Translations under genes and position numbers: made by a program
Notes under the pieces: model-generated
The model's database searches: none
What the model saw: the letters and a program-made list of their open reading frames with translations, nothing else
Told to the model about the DNA's origin: nothing
NCBI RefSeq assembly: GCF_000012485.1
Contig: NC_007512.1
Span: forward strand, 559,001 to 623,000
Direction: 5' to 3'
DNA length: 64,000 bases
Origin: Pelodictyon luteolum DSM 273
GTDB taxonomy: Bacteria > Bacteroidota > Chlorobiia > Chlorobiales > Chlorobiaceae
In this document: positions 36,600-44,262 of the stretch, in pieces
Position numbering within the stretch: the stretch's first letter is position 1
Layout of the letters: the number at the start of each line of letters is the position of its first letter

Positions 36600-37388
36600 T
36601 CACTGAACGTTCAGCGTTTTGAGCGGATCGAAACCGTTGCCGTATTCGTGAGGATATCCTTTGGGGTTGCAGATCACTCTGGTCTCGCCGATTGAATACT
36701 CCATGGCGGTATGGCAGTGACCACAGATCCAGTAGGCTATTTTATGGGAGAGCACCTCTTTTTCAAGGTCTGACACATATGCCGCGTTCAGGAGGTCGTT
36801 TCGGTAACCAGGGGCGATTCCTTGTAGTGAGGGGTGATGATGGGTGACCACAATCACGGTGTATCCGAGTCCCGTATAGTGATCGACATCTTCAAAAAGC
36901 CTTTTTTTCTGCTTGTGATGAAGAGCGAGAAGGTACTCCGGCCGTAACCGGTGATAATCGGCTCCGACTTTAATCAGCCGATAGTCATTGAGGCCCTGAC
37001 TGACATCAAACATGGCGATTGGATTGCCGCCAAAAAAGTCTGTCCAGAGAGTGGTACCGATGATGGCGATTTTCTCCTTTTCCAGGATAAGCTGACCGGT
37101 ATCTACGTTGTGAAATCGATGCTCGGCGATGGCGTTCTGCCAGGAGTGCTTCTCGATGTTGCCGTGATACCATTCATGATTGCCCTCAATGACGAAAACG
37201 TCTCTGAACTGCTTTGAGCACTGCGAAAGAAAACCGAACCATGTCTGTTTTCTGCTCAGCAGCCCGATATCTCCAGCAAGGATGAGCACGGATTCATTGT
37301 CTTCGGCAAGTTCCGGAACCTGCCAGTTCTCGCTGCTCTCTTCCCGACAGAACTCGTTATGGATGTCGGACATGACTCTGAAAAGCAT
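36600..37388 (-). CDS. Calcineurin-like metallophosphoesterase
   Basis: 262 residues with all metallophosphoesterase blocks: MSDIHNEF (DxH, residues ~7-10), LILAGDIGLLS (GD), VIEGNHEWYHG (GNH-E), VVTHHHPSLQG and CGHCHTAMEY (GHxH). Cytoplasmic, no signal peptide. Substrate unknown. It is transcribed away from the AbiEi-AbiEii pair from a shared ~260-bp region, and the same phosphoesterase sequence is duplicated with an AbiE piece farther right, so it travels with that module. Its last 155 codons lie in the 851-bp repeat. Confidence 0.88.
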   Translation of the reverse strand: MLFRVMSDIHNEFCREESSENWQVPELAEDNESVLILAGDIGLLSRKQTWFGFLSQCSKQFRDVFVIEGNHEWYHGNIEKHSWQNAIAEHRFHNVDTGQLILEKEKIAIIGTTLWTDFFGGNPIAMFDVSQGLNDYRLIKVGADYHRLRPEYLLALHHKQKKRLFEDVDHYTGLGYTVIVVTHHHPSLQGIAPGYRNDLLNAAYVSDLEKEVLSHKIAYWICGHCHTAMEYSIGETRVICNPKGYPHEYGNGFDPLKTLNVQ

Positions 37389-37650
37389 CAGTGCTTACAG
37401 TTGAGGTTCATGATACTGTGACGGGAGACCTTGGCTCCACTTGTAACGATACGGTTTCGCAATAACAATACAATGTTGTTCAGCCAGTTCAGGCAATTTG
37501 CAGTGAACAGCTTAAAAGTCGCTGAAAGCTCGAGGAACGAGTGGTAAAAATTTTCCTCAGCCTTTTTCGATGCTTCTCTGGTCTATTGTTGATTAGGATA
37601 AATATACCTATACTTATACATAATGTATGGTATTTCTATCCGTATGAAAA

Positions 37651-38262
37651 ATGTCACAACAAAGTACAGTTGCAGATAAGGCCAAAGCTCTTATTCTTGC
37701 CCAGGGAGGCCTCATCCGTACCCGGGAAGCGATCAGTCTTGGTATTCATCCCCGGACGCTTTACAGTCTTCGTGACAGTGGTGAGCTTGAAGAGCTTTCT
37801 CGAGGGATTTACCAACTCAAAGGGTGGAAGCAGCTCGAATATCCTGATCTTGTCACCGTTGCACTGAGGGTTCCGAATGGTGTACTTTGCCTGGTTTCGG
37901 CACTCTCCTTTCACGAGATGACTACCCAGGTTCCACACAGTGTATCTCTTGCGCTTGAAAAAGGTGCCGAACAACCAAGAATCGAGTATCCTCCGGTTAC
38001 GGTTTTCCGGTTTTCACCCTCTTGTTTCAAGATCGGAATTGAAACGCATCAGCTCGATGGTGTTTCGGTGAAGATTTACAGTCCGGAAAAGACGCTTGTA
38101 GACTGCTTCAAATTCAGAAACAGGATCGGAATGGATATCGTGCTCGAAGCGCTCAAACTGTATCGGCAGAGAGTGCAAAAGAATCTGCATGCACTCATGC
38201 AGTATGCAGAGGTGTGCCGTGTTGCCTCGATCATGAAACCATATCTGGAGGCAACGCTGTGA
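37651..38262 (+). CDS. AbiEi-type antitoxin (type IV toxin-antitoxin), first pair
   Basis: 203 residues. An N-terminal winged-helix half (QGGLIRTREAISLGIHPRTLYSLRDSGELEELSRGIYQL) binds DNA and represses the operon in characterised AbiE systems. The C-terminal half (VKIYSPEKTLVDCFKFRNRIGMDIVLEALKLYRQR) is the part needed for antitoxicity. The stop TGA overlaps the GTG start of the toxin gene. Only the last ~65 codons are also present in the broken copy at 40179. Confidence 0.88.
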   Translation: MSQQSTVADKAKALILAQGGLIRTREAISLGIHPRTLYSLRDSGELEELSRGIYQLKGWKQLEYPDLVTVALRVPNGVLCLVSALSFHEMTTQVPHSVSLALEKGAEQPRIEYPPVTVFRFSPSCFKIGIETHQLDGVSVKIYSPEKTLVDCFKFRNRIGMDIVLEALKLYRQRVQKNLHALMQYAEVCRVASIMKPYLEATL

Positions 38263-38516
38263 GCGCAAATGCTATCAAAAATATCGGAGCCTCGGTCAGG
38301 CAAAGACTGTTGAACAAGGCGCGGCAGGAAAACAGGCCTTTTCAGGAGCTGTTGCAATACTATGCCATTGAGCGCTTTCTCTACCGTCTGTCGGTTTCCT
38401 CATTCGCAGATCGTTTCATTCTCAAGGGGGCATTGTTGCTCAGGGTCTGGCAAGCTCCCCTGGCAAGACCGACAATGGATATTGATATGCTCGGCAAAAC
38501 AGGAAACGCCCCGGAG
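38067..38516. repeat. Left copy of a 450-bp diverged repeat within AbiEi-AbiEii
   Basis: Matches 40179-40628 at a constant offset of 2112 with about 19-20 substitutions and no gap (~96% identical). It covers the end of the antitoxin and the first 86 codons of the toxin. Confidence 0.9.
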
Positions 38517-39197
38517 AGTATCATGACCATTATCCATCAGGTTTTAGCCGTTGAAAAACAAGGAGACGGGATCGTTTTCGATCCGGAATCAATCACCGTT
38601 GAGCCGATAACGGAAGATGCGGACTATGAAGGATTGCGCATACGATTTCGCGGTGATCTCGATGCCGCCCGACTGACTATCCAGCTTGATATTGGATTTG
38701 GAGACAAGGTCTACCCTGATCCAGTACAGGAATCGTTACCATCATTGCTGAATTTCCCTCAGGCTGAGATGTACTGTTACAGCAGGGAAAGCATGATTGC
38801 CGAAAAGTTTGAGGTGATGGCCAAGCTTGGCATCCTCAACAGCAGGATGAAAGACTTCTATGATATCTGGATGCTCTCACGCCAGTATGATTTCGAAGGT
38901 GCCAGTCTCGCAGAAGCCATCAGGCAGACGTTTGCGCAACGGGGAACAACGCTCGTCCAGATGAAAGAAATCTTTTCCGGAGAGTTCATTGAGGAGAAGC
39001 AGGTGCAATGGAATGCCTTCAGAAAACGTATTGGTCTTGAATACCTGCCGGCCTCGTTTGCTGATGTAGTGCAGCAGGTGCAGGTATTTCTATCTCCAGC
39101 TGTGGAAGCACTCAGGGCAAAGCGATTTTTTCAGGACAATTGGATTGCTCCGGATTCATGGCGGAGTAATCATGAAAAACCAGAGGTGAGAGCATAA
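38259..39197 (+). CDS. AbiEii-type nucleotidyltransferase toxin, first pair
   Basis: 312 residues of the DUF1814 nucleotidyltransferase family. Seen: the GS-like motif ILKGALLLRVW, the DxD pair in PTMDIDMLGK, LTIQLDIGFGD with a further acidic residue, and YSRESMIAEKFEVMAKLG...RMKDFYDIWML typical of AbiEii/AbiGii. Such toxins are bacteriostatic nucleotidyltransferases used in phage defence. I chose GTG at 38259: GGAGG lies 8 nt upstream and the codon overlaps the AbiEi stop as GTGA. An ATG farther upstream (38214) lies inside the antitoxin gene and lacks this. Confidence 0.88.
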   Translation: MSANAIKNIGASVRQRLLNKARQENRPFQELLQYYAIERFLYRLSVSSFADRFILKGALLLRVWQAPLARPTMDIDMLGKTGNAPESIMTIIHQVLAVEKQGDGIVFDPESITVEPITEDADYEGLRIRFRGDLDAARLTIQLDIGFGDKVYPDPVQESLPSLLNFPQAEMYCYSRESMIAEKFEVMAKLGILNSRMKDFYDIWMLSRQYDFEGASLAEAIRQTFAQRGTTLVQMKEIFSGEFIEEKQVQWNAFRKRIGLEYLPASFADVVQQVQVFLSPAVEALRAKRFFQDNWIAPDSWRSNHEKPEVRA

Positions 39198-39317
39198 TCG
39201 TTGCTTTTATTTATTGATCGATAGTGATAAAATTTTGTTACGCGTATGTTACGCGAAAATTTTTATAGGCCAGTAACTCCTTTTATATCAATGGCATATA
39301 GCCTTGGTATGATATTT

Positions 39318-40168
39318 ACACTGTAGAGGTCAGAAGTTCGAATCTTCTATCGCCCACATCCCACATAAAAGCCTGCAAGTAAACAACTTGCAGGCTTTTT
39401 CTTTCCTCCCTTGTACCGCCAAAATACTTCCACTTTATCCTAGTTAACTCCGTTTTCCCATGGTTTTGTTACGCCATTGTTATACGAGTTTTTTACTTCT
39501 CCTGAAAAAACCAGATAACTCATTGCATAATTGAATATTGCGCTTGTATGCGTAATGCCTGCGCTACCTCTACAATCTTTTTGTTCAGGTTTCTGGCATT
39601 TATCGGTGCCAAATGGCCAGAACGTTTTTGGCTTCTTTAGCCCGAGGGTGGCTCATCTTATAAAAGGGGGCGATAGCTGCTACAATCTCCGCATGCTAAA
39701 TCACTGAACGTTCAGCGTTTTGAGCGGATCGAAACCGTTGCCGTATTCGTGAGGATATCCTTTGGGGTTGCAGATCACTCTGGTCTCGCCGATTGAATAC
39801 TCCATGGCGGTATGGCAGTGACCACAGATCCAGTAGGCTATTTTATGGGAGAGCACCTCTTTTTCAAGGTCTGACACATATGCCGCGTTCAGGAGGTCGT
39901 TTCGGTAACCAGGGGCGATTCCTTGTAGTGAGGGGTGATGATGGGTGACCACAATCACGGTGTATCCGAGTCCCGTATAGTGATCGACATCTTCAAAAAG
40001 CCTTTTTTTCTGCTTGTGATGAAGAGCGAGAAGGTACTCCGGCCGTAACCGGTGATAATCGGCTCCGACTTTAATCAGCCGATAGTCATTGAGGCCCTGA
40101 CTGACATCAAACATGGCGATTGGATTGCCGCCAAAAAAGTCTGTCCAGAGAGTGGTACCGATGATGGC
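39318..40168. repeat. Right copy of the 851-bp tRNA-linked direct repeat
   Basis: Begins with the tRNA-Val 3' part (39318-39356), which has no 5' half here, then a second copy of the tRNA terminator (39367-39400), the gene-free stretch and the truncated phosphoesterase gene. It breaks off at 40168, where the sequence jumps to the AbiE fragment. Confidence 0.93.
39701..40168 (-). pseudogene. Truncated metallophosphoesterase (C-terminal 155 codons)
   Basis: Identical to the C-terminal part of the gene at 36600-37388, including the THHHPS and CGHCHTAM motifs. It lacks the first 107 residues, thus the DxH, GD and GNHE metal ligands. The break at 40168 joins directly to AbiE sequence. An ATG at 40114 would give 137 residues, but without the N-terminal metal ligands this should not be active. 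Confidence 0.9.
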
Positions 40169-40178
40169 TGAGTGTCCC

Positions 40179-40374
40179 GGTGAAGATCTACAGTCCGGAA
40201 AAGACGCTTGTAGACTGCTTCAAATTCCGAAACAGGATCGGAATGGATATCGTGCTCGAAGCGCTCAAACTGTATCGGCAGAGAATGCATAAGAATCTGC
40301 ATGCGCTCATGCAGTATGCAGAGGTGTGCCGTGTTGCCTCGGTCATGAAACCATATCTGGAGGCAACGCTGTGA
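40179..40374 (+). pseudogene. AbiEi antitoxin remnant (C-terminal 64 codons)
   Basis: Reads VKIYSPEKTLVDCFKFRNRI... as in the intact AbiEi at 37651, with a few substitutions (e.g. RMHKN for RVQKN). The DNA-binding N-terminal half is gone, lost at the junction with the phosphoesterase fragment. Confidence 0.9.
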
Positions 40375-40628
40375 GCGCAAAAGCGATCAAAAATATCGGA
40401 GCCTCGGTCAGGCAAAGGCTGTTGAACAAGGCGCGACAGGAAAACAGGCCTTTTCAGGAGCTGTTGCAATACTATGCCATGGAGCGCTTTCTCTACCGTC
40501 TGTCGCTTTCCTCATTCGCAAATTGTTTCGTTCTCAAGGGGGCATTGTTGCTCAGGGTCTGGCATGCTCCCCTGGCAAGACCGACAATGGATATCGATAT
40601 GCTCGGCAGAACAGGAAACGCCCCGGAG
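40179..40628. repeat. Right copy of the 450-bp diverged AbiE repeat
   Basis: Partner of 38067-38516. Unlike the adjoining 851-bp repeat, which is identical, this part differs at ~4% of positions. The two duplicated blocks therefore have different ages or one has been homogenised. Confidence 0.9.
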
Positions 40629-40631
40629 TGA
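40371..40631 (+). pseudogene. AbiEii toxin remnant (N-terminal 86 codons)
   Basis: Starts with the same GGAGG-spaced GTG as the intact toxin and runs to TMDIDMLGRTGNAPE, then hits a TGA at the join with RhuM-like sequence. It keeps the KGALLL and DxD motifs but not the rest of the nucleotidyltransferase. Confidence 0.9.
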
Positions 40632-40832
40632 CTGACTGAGTTTGTCAGGAAGGGCTTTCTCTTGGACGATGAACGCCTGAAAAACCCGGATCAACCCTTT
40701 GACTACTTCGAGGAGCTTGAGTGGCGCATTCAGGACATCAGGACTTCAGAGCGTCGATTCTATCAGAAGATTACGGACATATACGCTACCAGCATTGATT
40801 ATGATCCGACTTTGGATGTTGAACGGGGTTAA
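40632..40832 (+). pseudogene. RhuM-family virulence/phage-linked protein, C-terminal remnant
   Basis: A 66-codon open frame with no start codon follows the AbiEii fragment's stop. Reads LTEFVRKGFLLDDERLKNPD, then QPFDYFEELEWRIQDIRTSE and RRFYQKITDIYATSIDYDPT, the conserved C-terminal region of RhuM proteins, ending in TAA. The first two-thirds of the gene are missing. RhuM genes are common in islands and near restriction systems; this one is a fossil. Confidence 0.75.
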
Positions 40833-41101
40833 CTGTTTGTGCGAGATTTCCATCGTCGCATCCGGAAGTACTTGTTGCAGTGCTTCTTCATCGGTCTCTT
40901 GGGGGCTGCGATGGTTATAGGTAAGACTGCGCTGGAAGGGATGGGCAGCAAGATGAGTCCTGGCATCTATACCGTAACTGCGCAGGAATTGCTCATCGAG
41001 TGTGAGAGGGACTTTCAGGTTTACGGCCCTGCCTCTATGAACCGTTCATGAAAAACATCATTTTGTGTTGTTTTTCTCGAACGATTCATGTACCTAAGAA
41101 T
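40833..41101. other. Gap between RhuM remnant and second AbiE pair
   Basis: About 270 bp. Both strands have one open frame of ~70 codons here, but neither resembles a family I know. It contains the promoter region of the second AbiEi gene. Probably more island debris. Confidence 0.4.
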
Positions 41102-41884
41102 ATGAATCTATCCCGATACATAGACGGATTACAGGCAAAAGGCTCTTTCTGTTTCAGCGGCGCAGAAGCTTCTTCAGCTCTTTGTTCGAGTGCGATTGCT
41201 ACCCGTGACGCATTGCGTCGTTTGCGGTACAAGCGTGTCGTTGCTATGCCATATCGTGGATTTTATGTGGTCGTTCCGCCGGAATACCGCCAGATAGGAT
41301 GTCTGCCGGCAAACCAGTTTATTCCGTCATTGATGGAGTATCTGAAAGAGCCCTACTATGCCGGGCTGCTCTCTGCCGGTGAGTATTATGGTGCTGCCCA
41401 TCAACGCCCTCAGTCTTTTCAGGTCATTCTGGAGCATATACGCCCGGCAATCATCTGTGGCTCGGTCAAGGTCGATTTCATACAGCGGAACAATGCTGCT
41501 CTCATGCCGACCCGAAACTTCAAAACCCCGCGGGGGTATCTGAAGGTATCTTCTCCCGAGGTGACGGCTTTTGATGTAACCGGATATCCCCATCATGCAG
41601 GAGGGCTTGATAATGCGGCAACCGTGCTGGCTGAATTGGCTGAAGGCATGGATGCCGGGAAATTGCTTGATATCGCCGGGTTGTCGCCCGTTACCTGGTC
41701 TCAGCGTTTAGGTTACTTGCTGGAGTTGATCGGCGAGGATGGACTTGCTGAGGGGTTAGCCGCATATGTTGCGGAGCGAAAGCCGGTTCCGGCTCTTCTT
41801 TCCCCGTCACAGCCGCATCATGGTGTCCATCAGGTGCCCCGCTGGCGGCTGCTCCCAAATGAAACGGTTTCCCCTGATCTATGA
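41102..41884 (+). CDS. AbiEi-type antitoxin, second and unrelated pair
   Basis: 260 residues from ATG 41102 (MNLSRYIDGLQAKGSFCFSGAEA...), which matches how this subtype normally begins; an in-frame ATG at 41048 would add 18 residues. N-terminal wing: ATRDALRRLRYKRVVAMPYRGFYVVVPPEY. Middle: FIPSLMEYLKEPYYAGLLSAGEYYGAAHQRPQSFQVI. C-terminal half: YLKVSSPEVTAFDVTGYPHHAGGLDNAATVLAEL. This is the longer AbiEi subtype and shares little with the 203-residue protein at 37651. Its stop overlaps the toxin start by 4 bp (ATGA). Confidence 0.88.
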   Translation: MNLSRYIDGLQAKGSFCFSGAEASSALCSSAIATRDALRRLRYKRVVAMPYRGFYVVVPPEYRQIGCLPANQFIPSLMEYLKEPYYAGLLSAGEYYGAAHQRPQSFQVILEHIRPAIICGSVKVDFIQRNNAALMPTRNFKTPRGYLKVSSPEVTAFDVTGYPHHAGGLDNAATVLAELAEGMDAGKLLDIAGLSPVTWSQRLGYLLELIGEDGLAEGLAAYVAERKPVPALLSPSQPHHGVHQVPRWRLLPNETVSPDL

Positions 41885-42726
41885 TCCCTCTTGATTATAT
41901 CACAGAATGGCGGTCTCATGCTCCTTGGCAGCAGATATCCCAGGTGGAGCAGGATATGATCATATGTCGTTCGCTGGTTGAACTTTACAGTCATCCTGTT
42001 GCAGCTGCCAATCTGGTGTTTCGTGGTGGTACGGCCCTCTTCAAGCTTCATCTTTCACCGGCGAGATATTCGGAAGATATCGATCTGGTTCAAAAGGAGC
42101 CGGGGCCGATCGGCCCGGTCATGGATGCGATCAAGGAAAAGCTGAATCCCTGGCTTGGAGAACCTAGGCGGAAGCAGTCGGAAGGCCGTGTGACGCTGAT
42201 ATGGCGAGTTGACTCAGAGGAGGGGATGCCTTTGCGATTGAAAGTGGAAATCAATTCCAGGGAGCGCTTTAGCGTACTTGGATATCAGCAGCTGCCATTT
42301 GAAATGACATCTCGATGGTATTCAGGCAGCGCTGCCATTACCAGTTACGGCCGGGACGAACTGCTTGGCACGAAGCTGCGGGCACTGTATCAGCGTAAAA
42401 AAGGCAGAGATTTGTACGATCTGTGGTATGCAGCGAAGACGATGCCCCTCAACCCGGAGGCCATGGTGTCATGTTTTTTGCGCTACATGGAGCATGAACA
42501 GCATACGGTTACCCGTGCAGAATTCGAGATGAACCTATTGGAAAAGCTGGATGATCCGCGTTTTCTCGGGGATATAGGACCGTTATTGGCCCCGTTATTA
42601 ACCAGTAAGACAGAGTGGGACGCGAAGTCTGCCGGAATCTATGTGCTTGAGGCGCTGACTCCGCTGATGCCCGGTGATGCATGGCAAAAGACGCAGGAGA
42701 AGTTGGCAGCCTTTAAGGCGAACTGA
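41881..42726 (+). CDS. AbiEii-type nucleotidyltransferase toxin, second pair
   Basis: 281 residues, DUF1814 family. Motifs: LVFRGGTALFKLHL (GG-x-S/T motif, ~residue 47), RYSEDIDLVQ with the DxD pair, LRLKVEINSRE, and ELLGTKLRALYQRKKGRDLYDLWYA (conserved K...GRDLYDLW). It should be a growth-inhibiting nucleotidyltransferase neutralised by the coupled AbiEi. The gene immediately precedes, in convergent orientation, the Wadjet operon. Confidence 0.9.
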   Translation: MIPLDYITEWRSHAPWQQISQVEQDMIICRSLVELYSHPVAAANLVFRGGTALFKLHLSPARYSEDIDLVQKEPGPIGPVMDAIKEKLNPWLGEPRRKQSEGRVTLIWRVDSEEGMPLRLKVEINSRERFSVLGYQQLPFEMTSRWYSGSAAITSYGRDELLGTKLRALYQRKKGRDLYDLWYAAKTMPLNPEAMVSCFLRYMEHEQHTVTRAEFEMNLLEKLDDPRFLGDIGPLLAPLLTSKTEWDAKSAGIYVLEALTPLMPGDAWQKTQEKLAAFKAN

Positions 42727-43050
42727 CGGGGTCGCATACGTACGCATTGTTAATGCGTTTAGACCCTACCGAAAGCCGCCCTCAGCTCCTGATGCCCTCA
42801 ATGCATTGCAGGGATTGCTGATTACCTGGAGCTGGGAAAGTCGGACTGGCCATCATTCGGTTCTGTCGATGAACGGCCTGATTGGACTATGCACCCCGAA
42901 ATCCAGGGTGGAGAGTTCCTGGTATATGTCTGACAAGGATCGCCTCGATCTGATGTTAAGCTCTTGGTTGATGGTCTTTGGTGAGAACCGAGCGGCGTGC
43001 GTTAAAGGATTCGTGCCTGCCGGTTTTTTTCGGAGAGTGCTTTTCCGAGG
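42727..43050. other. Gap between AbiEii and jetD, with a possible gene remnant
   Basis: About 320 bp between convergent genes. On the plus strand 42793-42933 is an open stretch without a start codon that reads protein-like (DYLELGKSDWPSFGSVDERP, then DWTMHPEIQGGEFLVYV and a stop). I do not recognise it. The rest is featureless; no clear terminator is seen. Confidence 0.35.
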
Positions 43051-44262
43051 TTATGATGATGCAGATAAGGCCGGGTTCTTTCTCAGCGCATCAAGGAGCA
43101 TGGAATATCCGATCTTTTCCTGTTCGAGCCGTATGTGCTCACCCAGATTATTCTGCCGCAGATCGTTGAAAAGGGATTGCTCCGGGTCGGTAAGCCGTTG
43201 GAGGGCGGTGGTTTCCGGGCAGGGTTCTCTCTGCCAGTATTGGCGATGGGCGAGGAGGGTTTCCCTGTCCATGAGGAATGATGTGGCGGTGGGGAAGTAT
43301 TGGCGGAACTGGTTTAGAATGGCGAAACCATGGGTGTCGATGTCACCCCAGTAGTAAAGCTTTTTATCCTGCAGCCAGCTGACGACGGCGAGGTTGCTGA
43401 AGCCGTAGCCTGCTCCGAAGATGACCATTGCCCGCGGGATGGGCGGAAGGACGAGGAAGTTGATTTCGTTTTCGGTGACGAAGACGGTTTCAACCGGGAG
43501 GTGGAGCCGGGCGAAGTCGGTATGGGTAAGGGTGATTTCCTGATCGGTGCAGTATGGCAGAATGGAGTAAGCGGAATCAAGGATTCGGAACCGCACCCGG
43601 AGCGCTTTGTCCCGGAACCCGTAGCGCCGGCAGAAGTTTGTGGTGCCGGTGGCATGTTCGTCGATTGAACTCTTCGGCAGGGCGAGGTCGAAGAGTTCCG
43701 AGAGCACGCCGCGGTGGCGTTCGATGAATTTGGTGTGCACGCCGGCAATATCGATTTGCCTGAGGTAGACGGCGGGCCGGGGATGCTGGCGCAGCCATTC
43801 GACGATGTTGAGCATGAGGGGCCAGACCGTGGCAAGTTCCAGAGCGCGAAGGGGTCGTTTCGAGATCCAGGGGAGCAGAGCGGGCTCATATCGCCGGGTC
43901 AACTCGATCATATCGACAAATGCGGCAGCGGCGCGACGTTTGCCGATGAGGCCGAGGGCGTCGTCCGCCGAATCGATCCATATCTCGTATGGAATGCTGT
44001 CGCTGCCGTGCACCCGGTGGTTGAGGGTGCGCGAGACGATGCGGTAGGGCCCTTCAGCTGCTTTGAGCCGGGCGATCCAGTCGCGTACCTCGATAAACCG
44101 GTCGCTGATCTCTCGTGAGTCCGGCCTGCTGTGGCCGAGTCGCAGGGGGAAGAGGTCCCGGTCATCCACCAGGGCGTTGAGCAGTGTCCCCCTGTCCCAG
44201 AGCCTCTGCACCTGTTCCCGGATGTCGGCAGGGGTGGTCCAGTCCTTTTTTGTTCCGCTCAT
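43051..44262 (-). CDS. jetD: Wadjet system nuclease subunit JetD
   Basis: 403 residues, DUF3322 followed by DUF2220. The C-terminal Toprim-like part has TENEINFLVLPP with the catalytic-type Glu (~264), IFGAGYGFSNL and YWGDIDTHGFAILNQFR with the two metal-binding Asp (~307, 309). In characterised Wadjet systems JetD cuts plasmid DNA after the JetABC motor extrudes it. The start overlaps the jetC stop by 4 bp (ATGA). Length is typical. Confidence 0.93.
   Translation of the reverse strand: MSGTKKDWTTPADIREQVQRLWDRGTLLNALVDDRDLFPLRLGHSRPDSREISDRFIEVRDWIARLKAAEGPYRIVSRTLNHRVHGSDSIPYEIWIDSADDALGLIGKRRAAAAFVDMIELTRRYEPALLPWISKRPLRALELATVWPLMLNIVEWLRQHPRPAVYLRQIDIAGVHTKFIERHRGVLSELFDLALPKSSIDEHATGTTNFCRRYGFRDKALRVRFRILDSAYSILPYCTDQEITLTHTDFARLHLPVETVFVTENEINFLVLPPIPRAMVIFGAGYGFSNLAVVSWLQDKKLYYWGDIDTHGFAILNQFRQYFPTATSFLMDRETLLAHRQYWQREPCPETTALQRLTDPEQSLFNDLRQNNLGEHIRLEQEKIGYSMLLDALRKNPALSASS

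Larger units (their letters stand above)
36217..37067. repeat. Left copy of an 851-bp direct repeat starting inside tRNA-Val
   Basis: Starts in the anticodon and covers the tRNA 3' part, its terminator, a gene-free stretch and the 3' 60% of a metallophosphoesterase gene. Its partner is at 39318-40168 (constant offset 3101); by eye I found no mismatch over the length compared. The repeat begins after ...TTG|ACAC here and ...TTT|ACAC in the other copy. Confidence 0.93.

Noticed and set aside
40839-41051. 70-codon frame MRDFHRRIRKYLL... after the RhuM remnant
   Set aside because: No family recognised, unusual composition, and the opposite strand is equally open; treated as debris.
36256-43050. 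Integrase, transposase or IS element for the tRNA-linked island
   Set aside because: I looked for tyrosine/serine recombinase and transposase motifs and for terminal inverted repeats and saw none; mobility, if any, must use recombination or enzymes from elsewhere.
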